DNA of 64,000 nucleotides from Berkiella sp964496435 (GCA_964496435.1 CAZBZP010000006.1:62001-126000); one strand, 5' to 3'; positions 1 through 9,392 are shown, counted from the first letter of the stretch. Made by a program: numbers and translations. Notes: generated by a model not told the origin, from the sequence alone.

Positions 1-222
1 CTCATGCACACGGGTTCTTGCATTAAAGCCTGAAGGTAGCACCTCTTCTATTTTACCTTGTGCATACTTCATGATGACGTAGCGTCCACCATCAAGGGGA
101 CGCATTTCGCTCCAATAAAGACCCTCATCCGCTAACACCACATCTTGAAAGGAAACGATTGCAGAGGATGCTAACTCAGCGCTGATAGGCGAATCCCACG
201 TGCCATAGGGTAGGTCAAACAT
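1..222 (-). CDS. S9 (prolyl oligopeptidase) family peptidase, N-terminal part
   Basis: Partial gene: the first 74 codons run off the left edge. It starts at ATG 222-220. The translation begins MFDLPYGTWDSPISAELA and continues with YWSEMRPLDGGRYVIMKYA. This matches the opening of bacterial S9 dipeptidyl aminopeptidase/acylaminoacyl peptidases, whose beta-propeller starts with an LPYGxWPSPI motif followed by a YWLExRPxEGGR blade. The catalytic Ser-Asp-His domain would lie outside the window. It is separated from the next - strand gene by a hairpin at 258-288. The family call rests only on this N-terminal similarity. Confidence 0.75.
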   Translation of the reverse strand, partial: MFDLPYGTWDSPISAELASSAIVSFQDVVLADEGLYWSEMRPLDGGRYVIMKYAQGKIEEVLPSGFNARTRVHE

Positions 223-257
223 GTTTAGTCCTTTAACTGTTTTTTAAAAAAGAGAGC

Positions 258-288
258 AAACTCCTTCTTATACTATAAGAAGGAGTTT
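258..288 (-). terminator. Hairpin, probable terminator of the 298-1815 gene
   Basis: A perfect 13-bp inverted repeat (258-270 and 276-288, arm AAACTCCTTCTTA) with a 5-nt loop sits 10 bp past the stop of the - strand gene. On the - strand it is followed by GCTCTCTTTTTT. On the + strand it is followed by a short T run, so it may act in both directions. Confidence 0.7.
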
Positions 289-297
289 TTCAATCAA

Positions 298-1815
298 TTA
301 TCTTCTTGCTCTAAGCGACATGCCATGTGTGGAAGCTACAACGGGTCTTGCCGCTTGGCCGCGCGCATGTAAACCACGAGCATGTAAGATAGGTTGGGCG
401 GCTTGATCTTGGTTTTGCGCTGGGATATGGATAGGTGCTTGAGCCACAGTTTCTGCGCCAGCTGCAAGTATATTTATGCCATTACCCTCAGGTGAAATGG
501 GTGCATACGCTTGGAAACGATTATTAATATATGGGATCCATTCTTCCTTTGCTTTGACCCTTGCTCGTTCTAGCTGAGCGGCTCTTTCTGCAGCGATACT
601 GTTAACAACTTGATCGTAAAGCGGTCTATTTTTCTCTCTATTTTGTTGATCAAACAAAGACCATGTCTCTTCTGTTGCATCCTTGGAATCCATAGAGATT
701 TCAACACCATTGATATTTGCCTTGATATTTTTAAGTACATGGCTTTTTTCATTGGTTGAGCGTGGTAATTTATTCCATAACTCATTCACGAAAAATAATG
801 TGTAGTTCACCAAAATATCACCCAAGGCGACGATACGAAGTCCTGATTTATCAGCGTTTGCATATTCATAACGATCAATCCAATCTGCAATCCATTTAAC
901 AGGGCCACGGCCTTGATAGGGGTCTCTCTTGTTGAAGTCAAGGTTGTCGTTTAAAGTTGCTTTCATGGGGAAATTGCGTTGATTACGATTAACTTTTCTG
1001 TCCATCGCACCAACAAGATCAACACCTCTTCCACAAGCAACAACATGGCTTGATGCTTCATATTCATAACTACGGTTAATCGATCTTTCGATTAAAGTAA
1101 AAAAGTTTAGCGGTGAAGCTAATAAGCCAAGCATTTTATAAACAAATAAAGGCGATGCATTAAAACTCTGCAAAGTGGTTGATAAATCTGACATCATGCC
1201 AATGATGGTTCTTGATACTCCGCGACGCAGATAAATTTTAATCAATTCTTTTTCTATCAATGCAGCTAAATGGCGTTGATCCATACGGCTTGTGTCAAAG
1301 ACGCTTGATGAGAAAATAAGCGCCGCCGTGCCTTGATTTCTGCCCTCAATCGTCACAATTTTAAAATTGGCATCGTCGGTATATGTCAGCAATAGTGGCA
1401 CAGGGATATCGCGATGATTTGCACCAAGTTTTTGCCTGAAGTAAGCATTCACTTCATGACGAATATGATTCACCAATTTATTTAATTCAATTTCATTTTG
1501 TGATGTGGATTCAGCATATTTCATGATATCTCTGGCATCACGCGTTGCGAGAATCGCAGCATTGATATCACGACCAAACCAGAAATTTACTAAAGTTATG
1601 CCTAAGGTTGCGGCAAGACCTTGTCCAATGAAAGGGAGAAATCCTGACAAACTTGCATAGACACCAGTCCAAAAACCAGCCCATGCCCAAAGGCCTGTCG
1701 CCATAATGACTGAGAGTGAGAGCAATAAAAAAACCGTTTTAAGGGGTGGCAAAATACCTGCAAGTTTAGGAGCCCGCCCTGTACTATATTCAGCCAGTTT
1801 GGCAAAATCTAACAT
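298..1815 (-). CDS. Membrane protein with degenerate M48 metallopeptidase-like domain
   Basis: 505 residues. Two hydrophobic segments lie near residues 27-50 and 53-80, then a soluble domain. Residues ~160-270 follow the layout of M48 (HtpX-like) peptidases. A strand ending in IFSSSVFD precedes a helix where HExxH would be, here KELIK (189-193). A later RSYEYEASS (248-256) sits where M48 has the ExEAD zinc-ligand helix. The motif Glu and the distal Glu remain, but both His are Lys and the Asp is Ser, so zinc binding looks lost. The C-terminal tail (~450-505) is Ala/Gln/Pro/Arg-rich with a repeated LHARG. GAGGT precedes ATG 1815. M48 relationship is an inference from motif layout; function unknown. 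Confidence 0.6.
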   Translation of the reverse strand: MLDFAKLAEYSTGRAPKLAGILPPLKTVFLLLSLSVIMATGLWAWAGFWTGVYASLSGFLPFIGQGLAATLGITLVNFWFGRDINAAILATRDARDIMKYAESTSQNEIELNKLVNHIRHEVNAYFRQKLGANHRDIPVPLLLTYTDDANFKIVTIEGRNQGTAALIFSSSVFDTSRMDQRHLAALIEKELIKIYLRRGVSRTIIGMMSDLSTTLQSFNASPLFVYKMLGLLASPLNFFTLIERSINRSYEYEASSHVVACGRGVDLVGAMDRKVNRNQRNFPMKATLNDNLDFNKRDPYQGRGPVKWIADWIDRYEYANADKSGLRIVALGDILVNYTLFFVNELWNKLPRSTNEKSHVLKNIKANINGVEISMDSKDATEETWSLFDQQNREKNRPLYDQVVNSIAAERAAQLERARVKAKEEWIPYINNRFQAYAPISPEGNGINILAAGAETVAQAPIHIPAQNQDQAAQPILHARGLHARGQAARPVVASTHGMSLRARR

Positions 1816-1856
1816 ATCGCACCTCGTTATGGTTATTAACTAACACTTACTACTTC

Positions 1857-2786
1857 TCAATCGGTACAGTAGTAGCTGTTGCCTTGATAACTTTTTAGCA
1901 GCGATAGTACTTTTTCAGGTGCAACTCCGTGTGCGCCGCTTTGATTTAACAAAGCGTTTTCTAATCCATTAGCAAATAAAAACTGAAATTGAGTACATAA
2001 ACGCGCACTAACGTCATCTCGCTTCGCGCTACGCATCTGTAACCAAATTCCCCAATTTGCTTTATCTTGAGATTGGTTTATCTGAACACCATGATTTGTC
2101 ATTTCAAAAATATCATTCTTTGCAGTTTCAACGATATAGGTTGCGCCAATTTTGTCTTGCAAAATAGACTCAAGAGGTAACTCAATAATTTGTTTTGGAT
2201 ATTTTTTCTTCAACTTCTCATAGATCTTAAGCTGTTCTTGTGAACGATTCGCTTTTAAATCTTTTTGATAGGCTACGATGATAATGCCTTTTTTGTCTAA
2301 AAATTCTCTGATTAATTTTGCACGCGATAATGCATTGCGAACTCGTGTTTTATCAACACTTTTTAAAATATCACCGGCAATTAAACCTTCGCTCATTTCA
2401 CCATTTGTAACGAAAGGCGTTGGTATCAAGGGGGTGTGAAAAATCCAAATGGATGTTTTATTTTTATCCATCTCAGAAAGCATTAATTGTTCAATGCTGG
2501 TTTGTAATTGACCAAATATGGTGCGTGCATCTTTGTCAGATTGATTAAAGCAAAGGCTATATCCTTTGGATACAACATCATCCCATACCTGATGAGCTTG
2601 TTTATTTAGTAAAGGATCGACAATGCCCATTTCTTCATCATCAAGTGATGAGGGAATTGCTTGATATAAAAAGGGAAGAAAAGAAGTATCTACACTACTT
2701 CTCAAATTTGGGGCATAAAAAAACAAAACAGCACCGAATAAAGCGGTAAAATACCCTAAATAAAGTCGCGCTATAATGTGTCGCAA
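1857..2786 (-). CDS. Unrecognised exported or membrane-anchored protein
   Basis: 309 residues with one N-terminal hydrophobic segment (about residues 5-25, RLYLGYFTALFGAVLFFY), either a signal peptide or an anchor. The rest is soluble, with an alpha/beta-looking middle (IWIFHTPLIP, GIIIVAYQKDL) and a lysine-rich helix near 185-200. I recognise no family. The start is TTG at 2786-2784, inside the 3' end of bioD (16-nt overlap). The next in-frame ATG would remove the hydrophobic segment, so TTG coupled to bioD translation is preferred. It may form a transcription unit with bioD. Confidence 0.55.
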   Translation of the reverse strand: MRHIIARLYLGYFTALFGAVLFFYAPNLRSSVDTSFLPFLYQAIPSSLDDEEMGIVDPLLNKQAHQVWDDVVSKGYSLCFNQSDKDARTIFGQLQTSIEQLMLSEMDKNKTSIWIFHTPLIPTPFVTNGEMSEGLIAGDILKSVDKTRVRNALSRAKLIREFLDKKGIIIVAYQKDLKANRSQEQLKIYEKLKKKYPKQIIELPLESILQDKIGATYIVETAKNDIFEMTNHGVQINQSQDKANWGIWLQMRSAKRDDVSARLCTQFQFLFANGLENALLNQSGAHGVAPEKVLSLLKSYQGNSYYCTD

Positions 2787-3487
2787 GCTAACGCCTTTTT
2801 TGTTAACTTTAAGGCGGCAAAGTATAACATAGTTAAATCAGGTTCGCACTGATAAGGAAGTGAGAATACCGGCACTGGCGAGACCATATCTTTAAATAAA
2901 TCTATTGTTTCTGCTAAAGAAACTGTGCTGTCTTTGGTTTCGTTAACTATCAGCCCCAAAACGGGGATTTGATAGCTTTTTAAAACATGTAAGGCTGTTA
3001 GGGTGTGGCTGATAGTACCAAGATAAGAACCTGCAACCAGCAAACATGCGCAGTTAAGGGCCTGCATCCAAGTTAAATTTGTCATGGTATCCGTGATAGG
3101 TGCCATTACACCCCCCACCCCTTCTATCAAATGACATTTACTTTCAATTTCAGCCATCTTGATAGATTGTTGGCAATGCAAAATCAGGGCCTTTTCATTG
3201 ATTGGCCTGCCTTCCTTACGCGCAGCCATGCTTGGCGTTAAGGGGTGATAGTAGCGCCATGGTGAACACCGATTGATCTCATGTGGTGTTAAGGCTAGCC
3301 CCTGGGCTTCTAAAATGATGCCCGTATCAGTATGTTGAATTTCTTCATTAGTATGAGGCCAACCCGAGATGACAGGCTTAGAAGCAGTGAAGTAACCTTC
3401 GTTTTGGCGGTCAAAAGCTAATAATTGTTGTGTGAGGTAGGTCTTACCAATACCCGTACCTGTAGCTGTGATGAAGAGTCCTGACAT
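2771..3487 (-). CDS. bioD: Dethiobiotin synthetase
   Basis: ATP-dependent carboxylation of 7,8-diaminopelargonate to dethiobiotin, the penultimate step of biotin synthesis, in the cytoplasm. The 238-residue product opens with MSGLFITATGTGIGKTYL, whose GTGIGKT is the BioD P-loop. A second conserved block, LIEGVGGVMAPI, matches the EGAGG region that contacts substrate. Start ATG 3487 puts the P-loop at the usual place; a longer frame to 3547 adds 20 residues unlike BioD. It is divergent from bioA with 43 bp between starts, so the two probably share a control region. I could not identify a BirA operator there. Confidence 0.93.
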   Translation of the reverse strand: MSGLFITATGTGIGKTYLTQQLLAFDRQNEGYFTASKPVISGWPHTNEEIQHTDTGIILEAQGLALTPHEINRCSPWRYYHPLTPSMAARKEGRPINEKALILHCQQSIKMAEIESKCHLIEGVGGVMAPITDTMTNLTWMQALNCACLLVAGSYLGTISHTLTALHVLKSYQIPVLGLIVNETKDSTVSLAETIDLFKDMVSPVPVFSLPYQCEPDLTMLYFAALKLTKKALACDTL

Positions 3488-3530
3488 GATTATGTTATGA
3501 TAGCCCAAAAAAAGGAGATGGTACTCAACC

Positions 3531-4799
3531 ATGACACAAAATGCCACCGTTTGGCTGCCCTACGCCCAAATGAAGACCATTCATTCACCGCTGGAGGTCA
3601 TCAGAACACAAGGCTCATCCTTATTTTTAAAAGATAATAGAGAGCTTATAGATGGTGTAGCTTCCTGGTGGACCGCCTGTCATGGCTATAATCATCCACA
3701 TATTATTCAAGCTATTCAATCACAAGCAGCAAGCTTGGCACATGTCATGTTAGGTGGCCTGATTCATGAAGGTGCGCAGCAATTAGCACAGCGCTTAAGT
3801 GCGCTTTTGCCAGAAAATTTAGATTATGTTTTTTACAGTGAATCCGGTTCAGTTGCTGTAGAAGTTGCCATGAAAATGGCATTGCAATATTGGATAAACA
3901 AGCAAGCGCCTACAAGAAATGGATTTATTTATTTTCAACATGGCTATCATGGTGATACTTTTTTCACAATGTCTGTTTCTGATCCCCAAGATGGTATTCA
4001 TCCTCCCTTTCAAGACATTTTACCTAAACATCATTTACACAAACTGCCTAGCAACGAAGAAGAGCTTGTTCAATTTGAAACATGGTTAATGCAACATCAT
4101 CATTTGATTGCTGGCGTTTTGCTCGAACCCTTGGTGCAAGGCGCTGGTGGCATGAAAGTATATGACAGCACAACCTTAGCCAATATTGTTCAGCTCTGCC
4201 AGCGCTATGACGTTTTAGTCATTGTTGATGAAATTTTCACGGGATTTGGCAGAACAGGATCCATGTTTGCTTTTGAACAAGCTGCGATAACACCTGATAT
4301 TATTTGTCTTTCTAAAGCATTAACGGGTGGCACCTTAGCACTTGCAGCAACCATTGCCACGAAAAATGTGTATGAGGCTTTTTTAGACACAGACTATTCA
4401 AAAGCACTGATGCATGGCACTACCTTTATGGGGAATGCATTAAGCTGTAGTGCAGCTTTAGCATCATTAGATATTTTTGAAAAAGAACCCGTCTTAGCCC
4501 AAGTTGGCGATTTGCAAAACATTTTGCGCAATGAATTAAGTCCTTTACAAGATGTCCCTGGCGTTAAAGAGGTACGTGTCAAAGGTGGTATTGGGGTAGT
4601 TCAACTTGCTTATCCGATTATGGAAGACTTAAATTGGTTCAAATTGAGTTTTATCGAAGAAGGAATATGGTGTCGACCCTTTGGTGATATTGTCTACACA
4701 ACCCCCGCACTCAATATCAACTCCGATGCGCTCTTGAAAATTACAACGACCATCGTCAAACTGGTTAAAAAATGGTCAGCAACGCGCTATGTTAAATAA
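3531..4799 (+). CDS. bioA: Adenosylmethionine-8-amino-7-oxononanoate aminotransferase
   Basis: PLP enzyme moving the amino group of S-adenosylmethionine onto 7-keto-8-aminopelargonate. 422 residues, normal length. Visible family features are VWLPYAQMKT at the N-terminus, DGVASWWTACHGYNHP for substrate binding, the FIYFQHGYHGDT block, VDEIFTGFGRTG, and the Schiff-base Lys in LSKALTGGTLALAAT. HGTTFMGNALSCSAALASL is also typical. A Shine-Dalgarno AAGGAG lies 13 nt before ATG 3531, rather distant. Other biotin genes (bioB, bioF, bioC) are not in the window. Confidence 0.95.
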   Translation: MTQNATVWLPYAQMKTIHSPLEVIRTQGSSLFLKDNRELIDGVASWWTACHGYNHPHIIQAIQSQAASLAHVMLGGLIHEGAQQLAQRLSALLPENLDYVFYSESGSVAVEVAMKMALQYWINKQAPTRNGFIYFQHGYHGDTFFTMSVSDPQDGIHPPFQDILPKHHLHKLPSNEEELVQFETWLMQHHHLIAGVLLEPLVQGAGGMKVYDSTTLANIVQLCQRYDVLVIVDEIFTGFGRTGSMFAFEQAAITPDIICLSKALTGGTLALAATIATKNVYEAFLDTDYSKALMHGTTFMGNALSCSAALASLDIFEKEPVLAQVGDLQNILRNELSPLQDVPGVKEVRVKGGIGVVQLAYPIMEDLNWFKLSFIEEGIWCRPFGDIVYTTPALNINSDALLKITTTIVKLVKKWSATRYVK

Positions 4800-4862
4800 G
4801 TGTTGTTCTTCCTACCATTTTTTTTTATGCTAACCCGATTTTTAACAAAATAGGACATCTGT

Positions 4863-7169
4863 ATGCTCACGATAGAAGAGCGCATTGCTACTGAATTGAA
4901 TGTTTCTCCAAGCCAAGTAAAGGCAGCTGTCCAGCTTTTGGACGATGGCGCCACGGTTCCCTTTATTGCTCGTTACCGAAAAGAGGCAACCAATGGTTTG
5001 GATGATAGCCAATTGCGCCTCTTGCAGGAAAGGCTCATCTATATCCGTGAATTAGAAGACCGACGCGCAGCCATTCTCAAGAGCATCGAAGAACAAAATA
5101 AATTAACACCCGAACTCAAAGAAGAGATCCTACAAGCCGATACCAAAATCCGCCTCGAAGATCTTTATCGTCCCTATAAACCAAAAAGACGCACCAAAGG
5201 ACAAATCGCAATTGAAGCGGGCTTGCAACCATTAAGCGAAGCGTTAATGGCAGATCCCACACTAAACCCTGAAGAGCAAGCAGCAAGCTACGTTGACGCT
5301 GAAAAGGGAGTGGCTGATGTCAAGGCTGCCTTAGAAGGCGCACGTTACATTTTAATGGAACAATTTGCTGAAGATCCCGAACTCTTGGGCAAAATCAGAA
5401 CCTATCTACAAGATAAATCACATTTACAAAGCAAAGTCGTTGCTGAAAAAATAAGCGAAGCGCAAAAATTCCAAGATTATTTTGATCACATTGAACCCTG
5501 GAGCAAAGTCCCCTCCCATCGCTGTTTGGCGATGTTAAGAGGTCGTAAAGAAGGCATGCTGCAATTGGCGCTGGTACTGCCTGAAGAATTGGAAAATCCA
5601 GATATCAGTGTTGTGCAATCTATGATTGCCAAGCATGTAGGCATTGAAAATAAAAAGCGCGCTGCCGACGCCTACTTACAGGAAGTTGTAAAATGGACTT
5701 GGCGCGTCAAAATACAACCTCATTTAGAAACCGAATTAATTGGTATCTTAAGAGATAGCGCAGAAGAAGAAGCGATTCAGGTATTTAAGAGCAACTTACA
5801 TGATTTGTTAATGGCAGCGCCTGCAGGACAAATCACCACTTTAGGTTTAGATCCAGGTTTAAGAACTGGGGTAAAAGCAGCCGTTGTTTCTTCTACAGGT
5901 AAATTGTTAGATACACACACCATTTATCCTCACGTTCCTCACAGACAATGGGATGAAGCTCTCGCTACCTTACTGCTCTTAATCTTAAAATATGAAGTAA
6001 AATTAGTCAGCATTGGTAATGGTACTGCCTCTAGAGAAACAGAAAAATTAGTTGAAGAATTAATTAAAAAACATCCTGATATCAAATTAACCAAAGTGGT
6101 TACTTCTGAAGCGGGTGCTTCTGTGTATTCTGCTTCTGAATTAGCAAGCTTAGAATTTCCTAATCTGGATGTGTCATTACGCGGCGCGGTCTCAATCGCA
6201 AGACGTATACAAGATCCGCTTGCTGAATTGGTTAAAATTGAACCCAAATCAATTGGGGTTGGCCAATATCAACATGATGTGAACCAAACCAAACTTGCAC
6301 GCACCTTGGAAGCGGTTGTTGAAGACGCCGTGAATGCGGTCGGCGTAGATGTTAACACTGCCTCAGGTCCTCTATTGACGCATATTGCAGGCCTCAATCA
6401 GCAGATCGCCAATAATATTATTGAGTTTCGTGAACAAAACGGCCCCTTTAAAAGCCGTCCACAATTGAAACAAGTTCCACGTCTGGGCGAAAAAGCTTTT
6501 GAACAAGCTGCTGGCTTCTTGCGCATCATGAATGGTGATAATCCTTTAGATGCCTCCAGTGTGCATCCAGAAGCTTACCCCGTAATTGAAAGCATCATTA
6601 GCAAATCATCGCGTGCGATTGGCGATATTATTGGCAATGGCGAATTTTTGAAAAGCTTAGATCCTAAAAACTTTGTAAATGAACAATTTGGTTTACCCAC
6701 CATCAAAGACATTATCAAAGAACTTGAGAAGCCCGGCAGAGATCCTCGCGCTACTTTCCAAACTGCACAGTTTAAAGAAGGCGTTGAATCTTTAAGCGAT
6801 TTACAACCAGGCATGATTCTTGAAGGCATTGTCACCAACGTTGCCAACTTTGGCGCTTTTGTGGATATTGGTGTTCATCAAGATGGTTTAGTCCATATCT
6901 CTGCACTTTCACACGAATTTGTTAAAGATCCACGACAAGTGGTTAAAACAGGACAAATTGTTAAGGTTAAAGTGCTTGAAGTAGATATAGCGCGAAAACG
7001 TATCAGCCTTACCATGTGCTTGAATGATCCCGTTCAACCAAGCACCGGTATGCCCAAAGGCCAAGCAAAACCTCATTCTAAAAACAGTTTTGCACCTAAA
7101 AAACAAGCACCTAAAGAAAGCACCGGCTCCTTAGGACTTGCTTTACTCGCTGCCTTGAAGGACAAATGA
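4863..7169 (+). CDS. tex: Tex-family RNA-binding transcription accessory protein
   Basis: 768-residue cytoplasmic Tex/YhgF protein, a conserved nucleic-acid-binding factor. The N-terminal helix-turn-helix region (ELNVSPSQVKAAVQLLDDG, PFIARYRKEATNGLDD) is diagnostic. It is followed by the YqgF/RNase H-like domain (TLGLDPGLRTGVKAAVV, ~residue 326), the helix-hairpin-helix region (ASGPLLTHIAGLNQQIANNI, then PFKSRPQLKQVPRLG), and a C-terminal S1 domain (GMILEGIVTNVANFGAFVDIG, ~650-720). A basic Ser/Lys tail ends the protein. Start ATG 4863 lies 63 bp after bioA; no strong terminator is seen between them. Confidence 0.95.
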   Translation: MLTIEERIATELNVSPSQVKAAVQLLDDGATVPFIARYRKEATNGLDDSQLRLLQERLIYIRELEDRRAAILKSIEEQNKLTPELKEEILQADTKIRLEDLYRPYKPKRRTKGQIAIEAGLQPLSEALMADPTLNPEEQAASYVDAEKGVADVKAALEGARYILMEQFAEDPELLGKIRTYLQDKSHLQSKVVAEKISEAQKFQDYFDHIEPWSKVPSHRCLAMLRGRKEGMLQLALVLPEELENPDISVVQSMIAKHVGIENKKRAADAYLQEVVKWTWRVKIQPHLETELIGILRDSAEEEAIQVFKSNLHDLLMAAPAGQITTLGLDPGLRTGVKAAVVSSTGKLLDTHTIYPHVPHRQWDEALATLLLLILKYEVKLVSIGNGTASRETEKLVEELIKKHPDIKLTKVVTSEAGASVYSASELASLEFPNLDVSLRGAVSIARRIQDPLAELVKIEPKSIGVGQYQHDVNQTKLARTLEAVVEDAVNAVGVDVNTASGPLLTHIAGLNQQIANNIIEFREQNGPFKSRPQLKQVPRLGEKAFEQAAGFLRIMNGDNPLDASSVHPEAYPVIESIISKSSRAIGDIIGNGEFLKSLDPKNFVNEQFGLPTIKDIIKELEKPGRDPRATFQTAQFKEGVESLSDLQPGMILEGIVTNVANFGAFVDIGVHQDGLVHISALSHEFVKDPRQVVKTGQIVKVKVLEVDIARKRISLTMCLNDPVQPSTGMPKGQAKPHSKNSFAPKKQAPKESTGSLGLALLAALKDK

Positions 7170-7179
7170 AATATCATCC

Positions 7180-7304
7180 TACTCAAACCATTTTGAGTTT
7201 AGGCGAGGCGTCAAGCGAACAAGAACCCAGGAGTGCACAAAAAGTGCATGACTGGGGCGTAGGAGCGTAGACAACAATGCATAAACTCACAATGGGAAGA
7301 GTAT
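7180..7304 (+). repeat. Structured dispersed repeat, copy 1
   Basis: About 125 bp shared with 9393-9516 and, inverted, with 29679-29801. Ends pair: CCATTTTGAGTTTA (7188-7201) with TAAACTCACAATGG (7282-7295), one mismatch in 14. The central hairpin 7226-7256 has arms CCCAG and TGCAC, an AAAAA loop, and a GAG/TGA internal loop that can form tandem G.A plus G.T pairs. It fills the tex-priA gap, and its right end contains the first codons assigned to priA. Confidence 0.85.
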
Positions 7305-9277
7305 TCAGAGTGGCATTAGATGTGCCACTACGCCGTTTATTCGACTATCTTCCCCCTCAAGATACACAAACGCCCATTACACGCGGTATGCGCGTTAAAG
7401 TTCCTTTTGGGCGTCAACATCGCATTGGTATTGTGATGGGCATAGCGGATTCCTCTGAATTGCCTTTAGAACAACTCAAGGCAATCACGGAAGTGTGCGA
7501 TACCGAAGATCTGTTTCCCCCCAGTCTTTGTGACTTCATAGAAAAGACAGCACAGTACTATCATCATCCTATCGGTGAAGTTGCTTTTAGCAGCGTGCCA
7601 CAGTCCATTCGCTTGGGTAAGACCAAAAAAACTGATTTACCTTTGCAAACCACGCAACAAAGCAAAGCCCCCCTTGTTTTAAACAAAGCGCAAGAAGATG
7701 CGCTAACCGCCATTCTTGCACAACAAAATACATTTTCAGCCTTTTTGCTCCAAGGCATTACTGGTAGTGGTAAAACAGAAGTTTATTTGCAAGCGGTCGA
7801 GGCTATTTTAAAACAACAAAAACAAGTGTTAATTTTGGTACCTGAAATTTCCTTGACACCACAAACACATACCCGTTTTGTTGAACGCTTTGGCAGCAAG
7901 GTTGGATTATTTCATTCTAAAATGACACCCAGTGCCCGCAGCGGACTATGGTTGCAAGTGCGCCAGCAACAAGTGAGTGTTGTTATTGGCACCCGCTCCG
8001 CGCTTTTTTTACCTTTTATGGCGCTAGGGCTTATTGTGATTGATGAAGAGCACGATGCTTCTTTCAAACAACAAGAAGGATTTCGCTATTCCGCACGCGA
8101 CATGGGTGTTGTGCGCGCGAAGATGGCAAACTGCCCTATCATTTTGGGCTCTGCAACGCCTTCTTTTGAAAGCTTGTATAACGTTGAAATCGGCAAATAC
8201 CAAGGTCTCAATTTACCCCAACGTGCAACGCAAACAACTTTACCTACTACGACTTTATTAGATGTTCGTCATAACAAATTAGAGGCAGGACTTTCAAATG
8301 CTTTATTAGCACGCATAGAGAAAAGTCTTCAAGAAAAGAAACAAGTGTTGTTATTTATAAACCGCCGCGGTTTTTCACCTGTTTTTATGTGTTATGACTG
8401 TGGCTGGTTTGCACATTGTGATAGATGTGATGCAAGATTAACTTATCATCAAAAGAAACAATTGTTGGTTTGCCATCATTGTTCACATCAACGTAAAATG
8501 ATTGAGGATTGCCCTGAGTGCCAGGCTAAAGAGCTACATCCTGTTGGACAAGGCACCGAACGCATTGAAGAGTTCTTGCAATCTCATTTTCCCACAACAA
8601 GTATTGCCCGCATCGATAGTGATGTCACCAAAAAGAAAGGGAGCCTTGAAACGCTTTTAGAAAAAGCACAAAGCAATGAAGCCCAATTGTTGATTGGCAC
8701 ACAAATTCTTGCGAAGGGACATCATTTTCCTCATTTGGGATTAGTCGCTATCGTGGATGCTGATGGCGGATTATTCAGCGTTGATTTTAGAAGTGTTGAG
8801 CGTATGGCACAATTACTGATACAAGTAGGTGGGCGTGCAGGGAGAGTACATGATGCAGGTGAGGTCATTATCCAAACATTTCATCCTGAGCATCCTTTAC
8901 TACAACCCATATTGCAACAAGATTATCAAAAACTTGCCAACACCCTTTTAGCAGAACGCAAGCAAAATCACCTCCCCCCTTATTCTCATATGGCTTTAAT
9001 TCGCGCGCAAGGCCATCAGCCTGAGTTAGCCCAGCATGCCTTAAATGAAATTCGCATTGCGCTTTCGCAATTACCCAATGAGGTAAGCATATTAGGACCC
9101 GTCCCTGCACCTATGGCGAAGCGCCAAGGACAATTTCGCTATCAACTTTTACTGCAAGCCAATGAAAGAAAACCCCTACACCAACTCTTAAACTATTCAA
9201 CAATACTGCTCGAAAGCTCTAAAGTCGCTAAAAAAGTCCGCTGGTCCTTGGATGTGGATCCGATTGAAATGTTTTAG
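7277..9277 (+). CDS. priA: Primosomal protein N' (replication restart helicase)
   Basis: Superfamily 2 DNA helicase that reloads the replisome at stalled forks. 666 residues. The N-terminal 3'-DNA-binding domain reads VALDVPLRRLFDYLPP. The helicase has Walker A GITGSGKTEVYLQA, DEEH in IVIDEEHDASFKQQ, LGSATPSFESL and LLIGTQILAKGHHFP. The zinc region (~residues 375-420) has the expected Cys pairs in CYDCGWFAHCDRC, CHHC and CPEC. Start is uncertain. ATG 7277 has AGGAG 11 nt upstream, ATG 7292 fits E. coli PriA length, and GTG 7310 has GGAAGAG upstream. The first two lie within the repeat. Confidence 0.95.
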   Translation: MHKLTMGRVFRVALDVPLRRLFDYLPPQDTQTPITRGMRVKVPFGRQHRIGIVMGIADSSELPLEQLKAITEVCDTEDLFPPSLCDFIEKTAQYYHHPIGEVAFSSVPQSIRLGKTKKTDLPLQTTQQSKAPLVLNKAQEDALTAILAQQNTFSAFLLQGITGSGKTEVYLQAVEAILKQQKQVLILVPEISLTPQTHTRFVERFGSKVGLFHSKMTPSARSGLWLQVRQQQVSVVIGTRSALFLPFMALGLIVIDEEHDASFKQQEGFRYSARDMGVVRAKMANCPIILGSATPSFESLYNVEIGKYQGLNLPQRATQTTLPTTTLLDVRHNKLEAGLSNALLARIEKSLQEKKQVLLFINRRGFSPVFMCYDCGWFAHCDRCDARLTYHQKKQLLVCHHCSHQRKMIEDCPECQAKELHPVGQGTERIEEFLQSHFPTTSIARIDSDVTKKKGSLETLLEKAQSNEAQLLIGTQILAKGHHFPHLGLVAIVDADGGLFSVDFRSVERMAQLLIQVGGRAGRVHDAGEVIIQTFHPEHPLLQPILQQDYQKLANTLLAERKQNHLPPYSHMALIRAQGHQPELAQHALNEIRIALSQLPNEVSILGPVPAPMAKRQGQFRYQLLLQANERKPLHQLLNYSTILLESSKVAKKVRWSLDVDPIEMF

Positions 9278-9328
9278 AATGGGATATAAGCAGCAGTAAA
9301 CAACAATTTGAGTTATCTGAATAATATC

Positions 9329-9382
9329 TTGAATTTATGCAAGTGCCAACTTGCCACGCCGAAATGGGTAAATTCAAAATGG
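9329..9382 (+). repeat. Shrunken derivative of the structured repeat
   Basis: TTGAATTTA (9329-9337) and TAAATTCAA (9369-9377) form a 9-bp inverted repeat around a short hairpin (GCAAGT, 4-nt loop, ACTTGC). The right end, TAAATTCAAAATGGGAAG, is the same as the right end of full copy 2. It looks like an internally deleted copy lying 10 bp before copy 2. The arm 9370-9382 also pairs perfectly over 13 bp with 9401-9413. Confidence 0.6.
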
Positions 9383-9392
9383 GAAGCACATT

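Noticed and set aside
3488..3530. BirA-type operator between bioD and bioA
   Set aside because: The 43-bp divergent gap contains no clear palindrome; only ribosome sites can be supported.
4863..7169. Possible frameshift or fusion in Tex because of its length
   Set aside because: 768 residues with continuous N-terminal, YqgF, HhH and S1 regions is normal for Tex.
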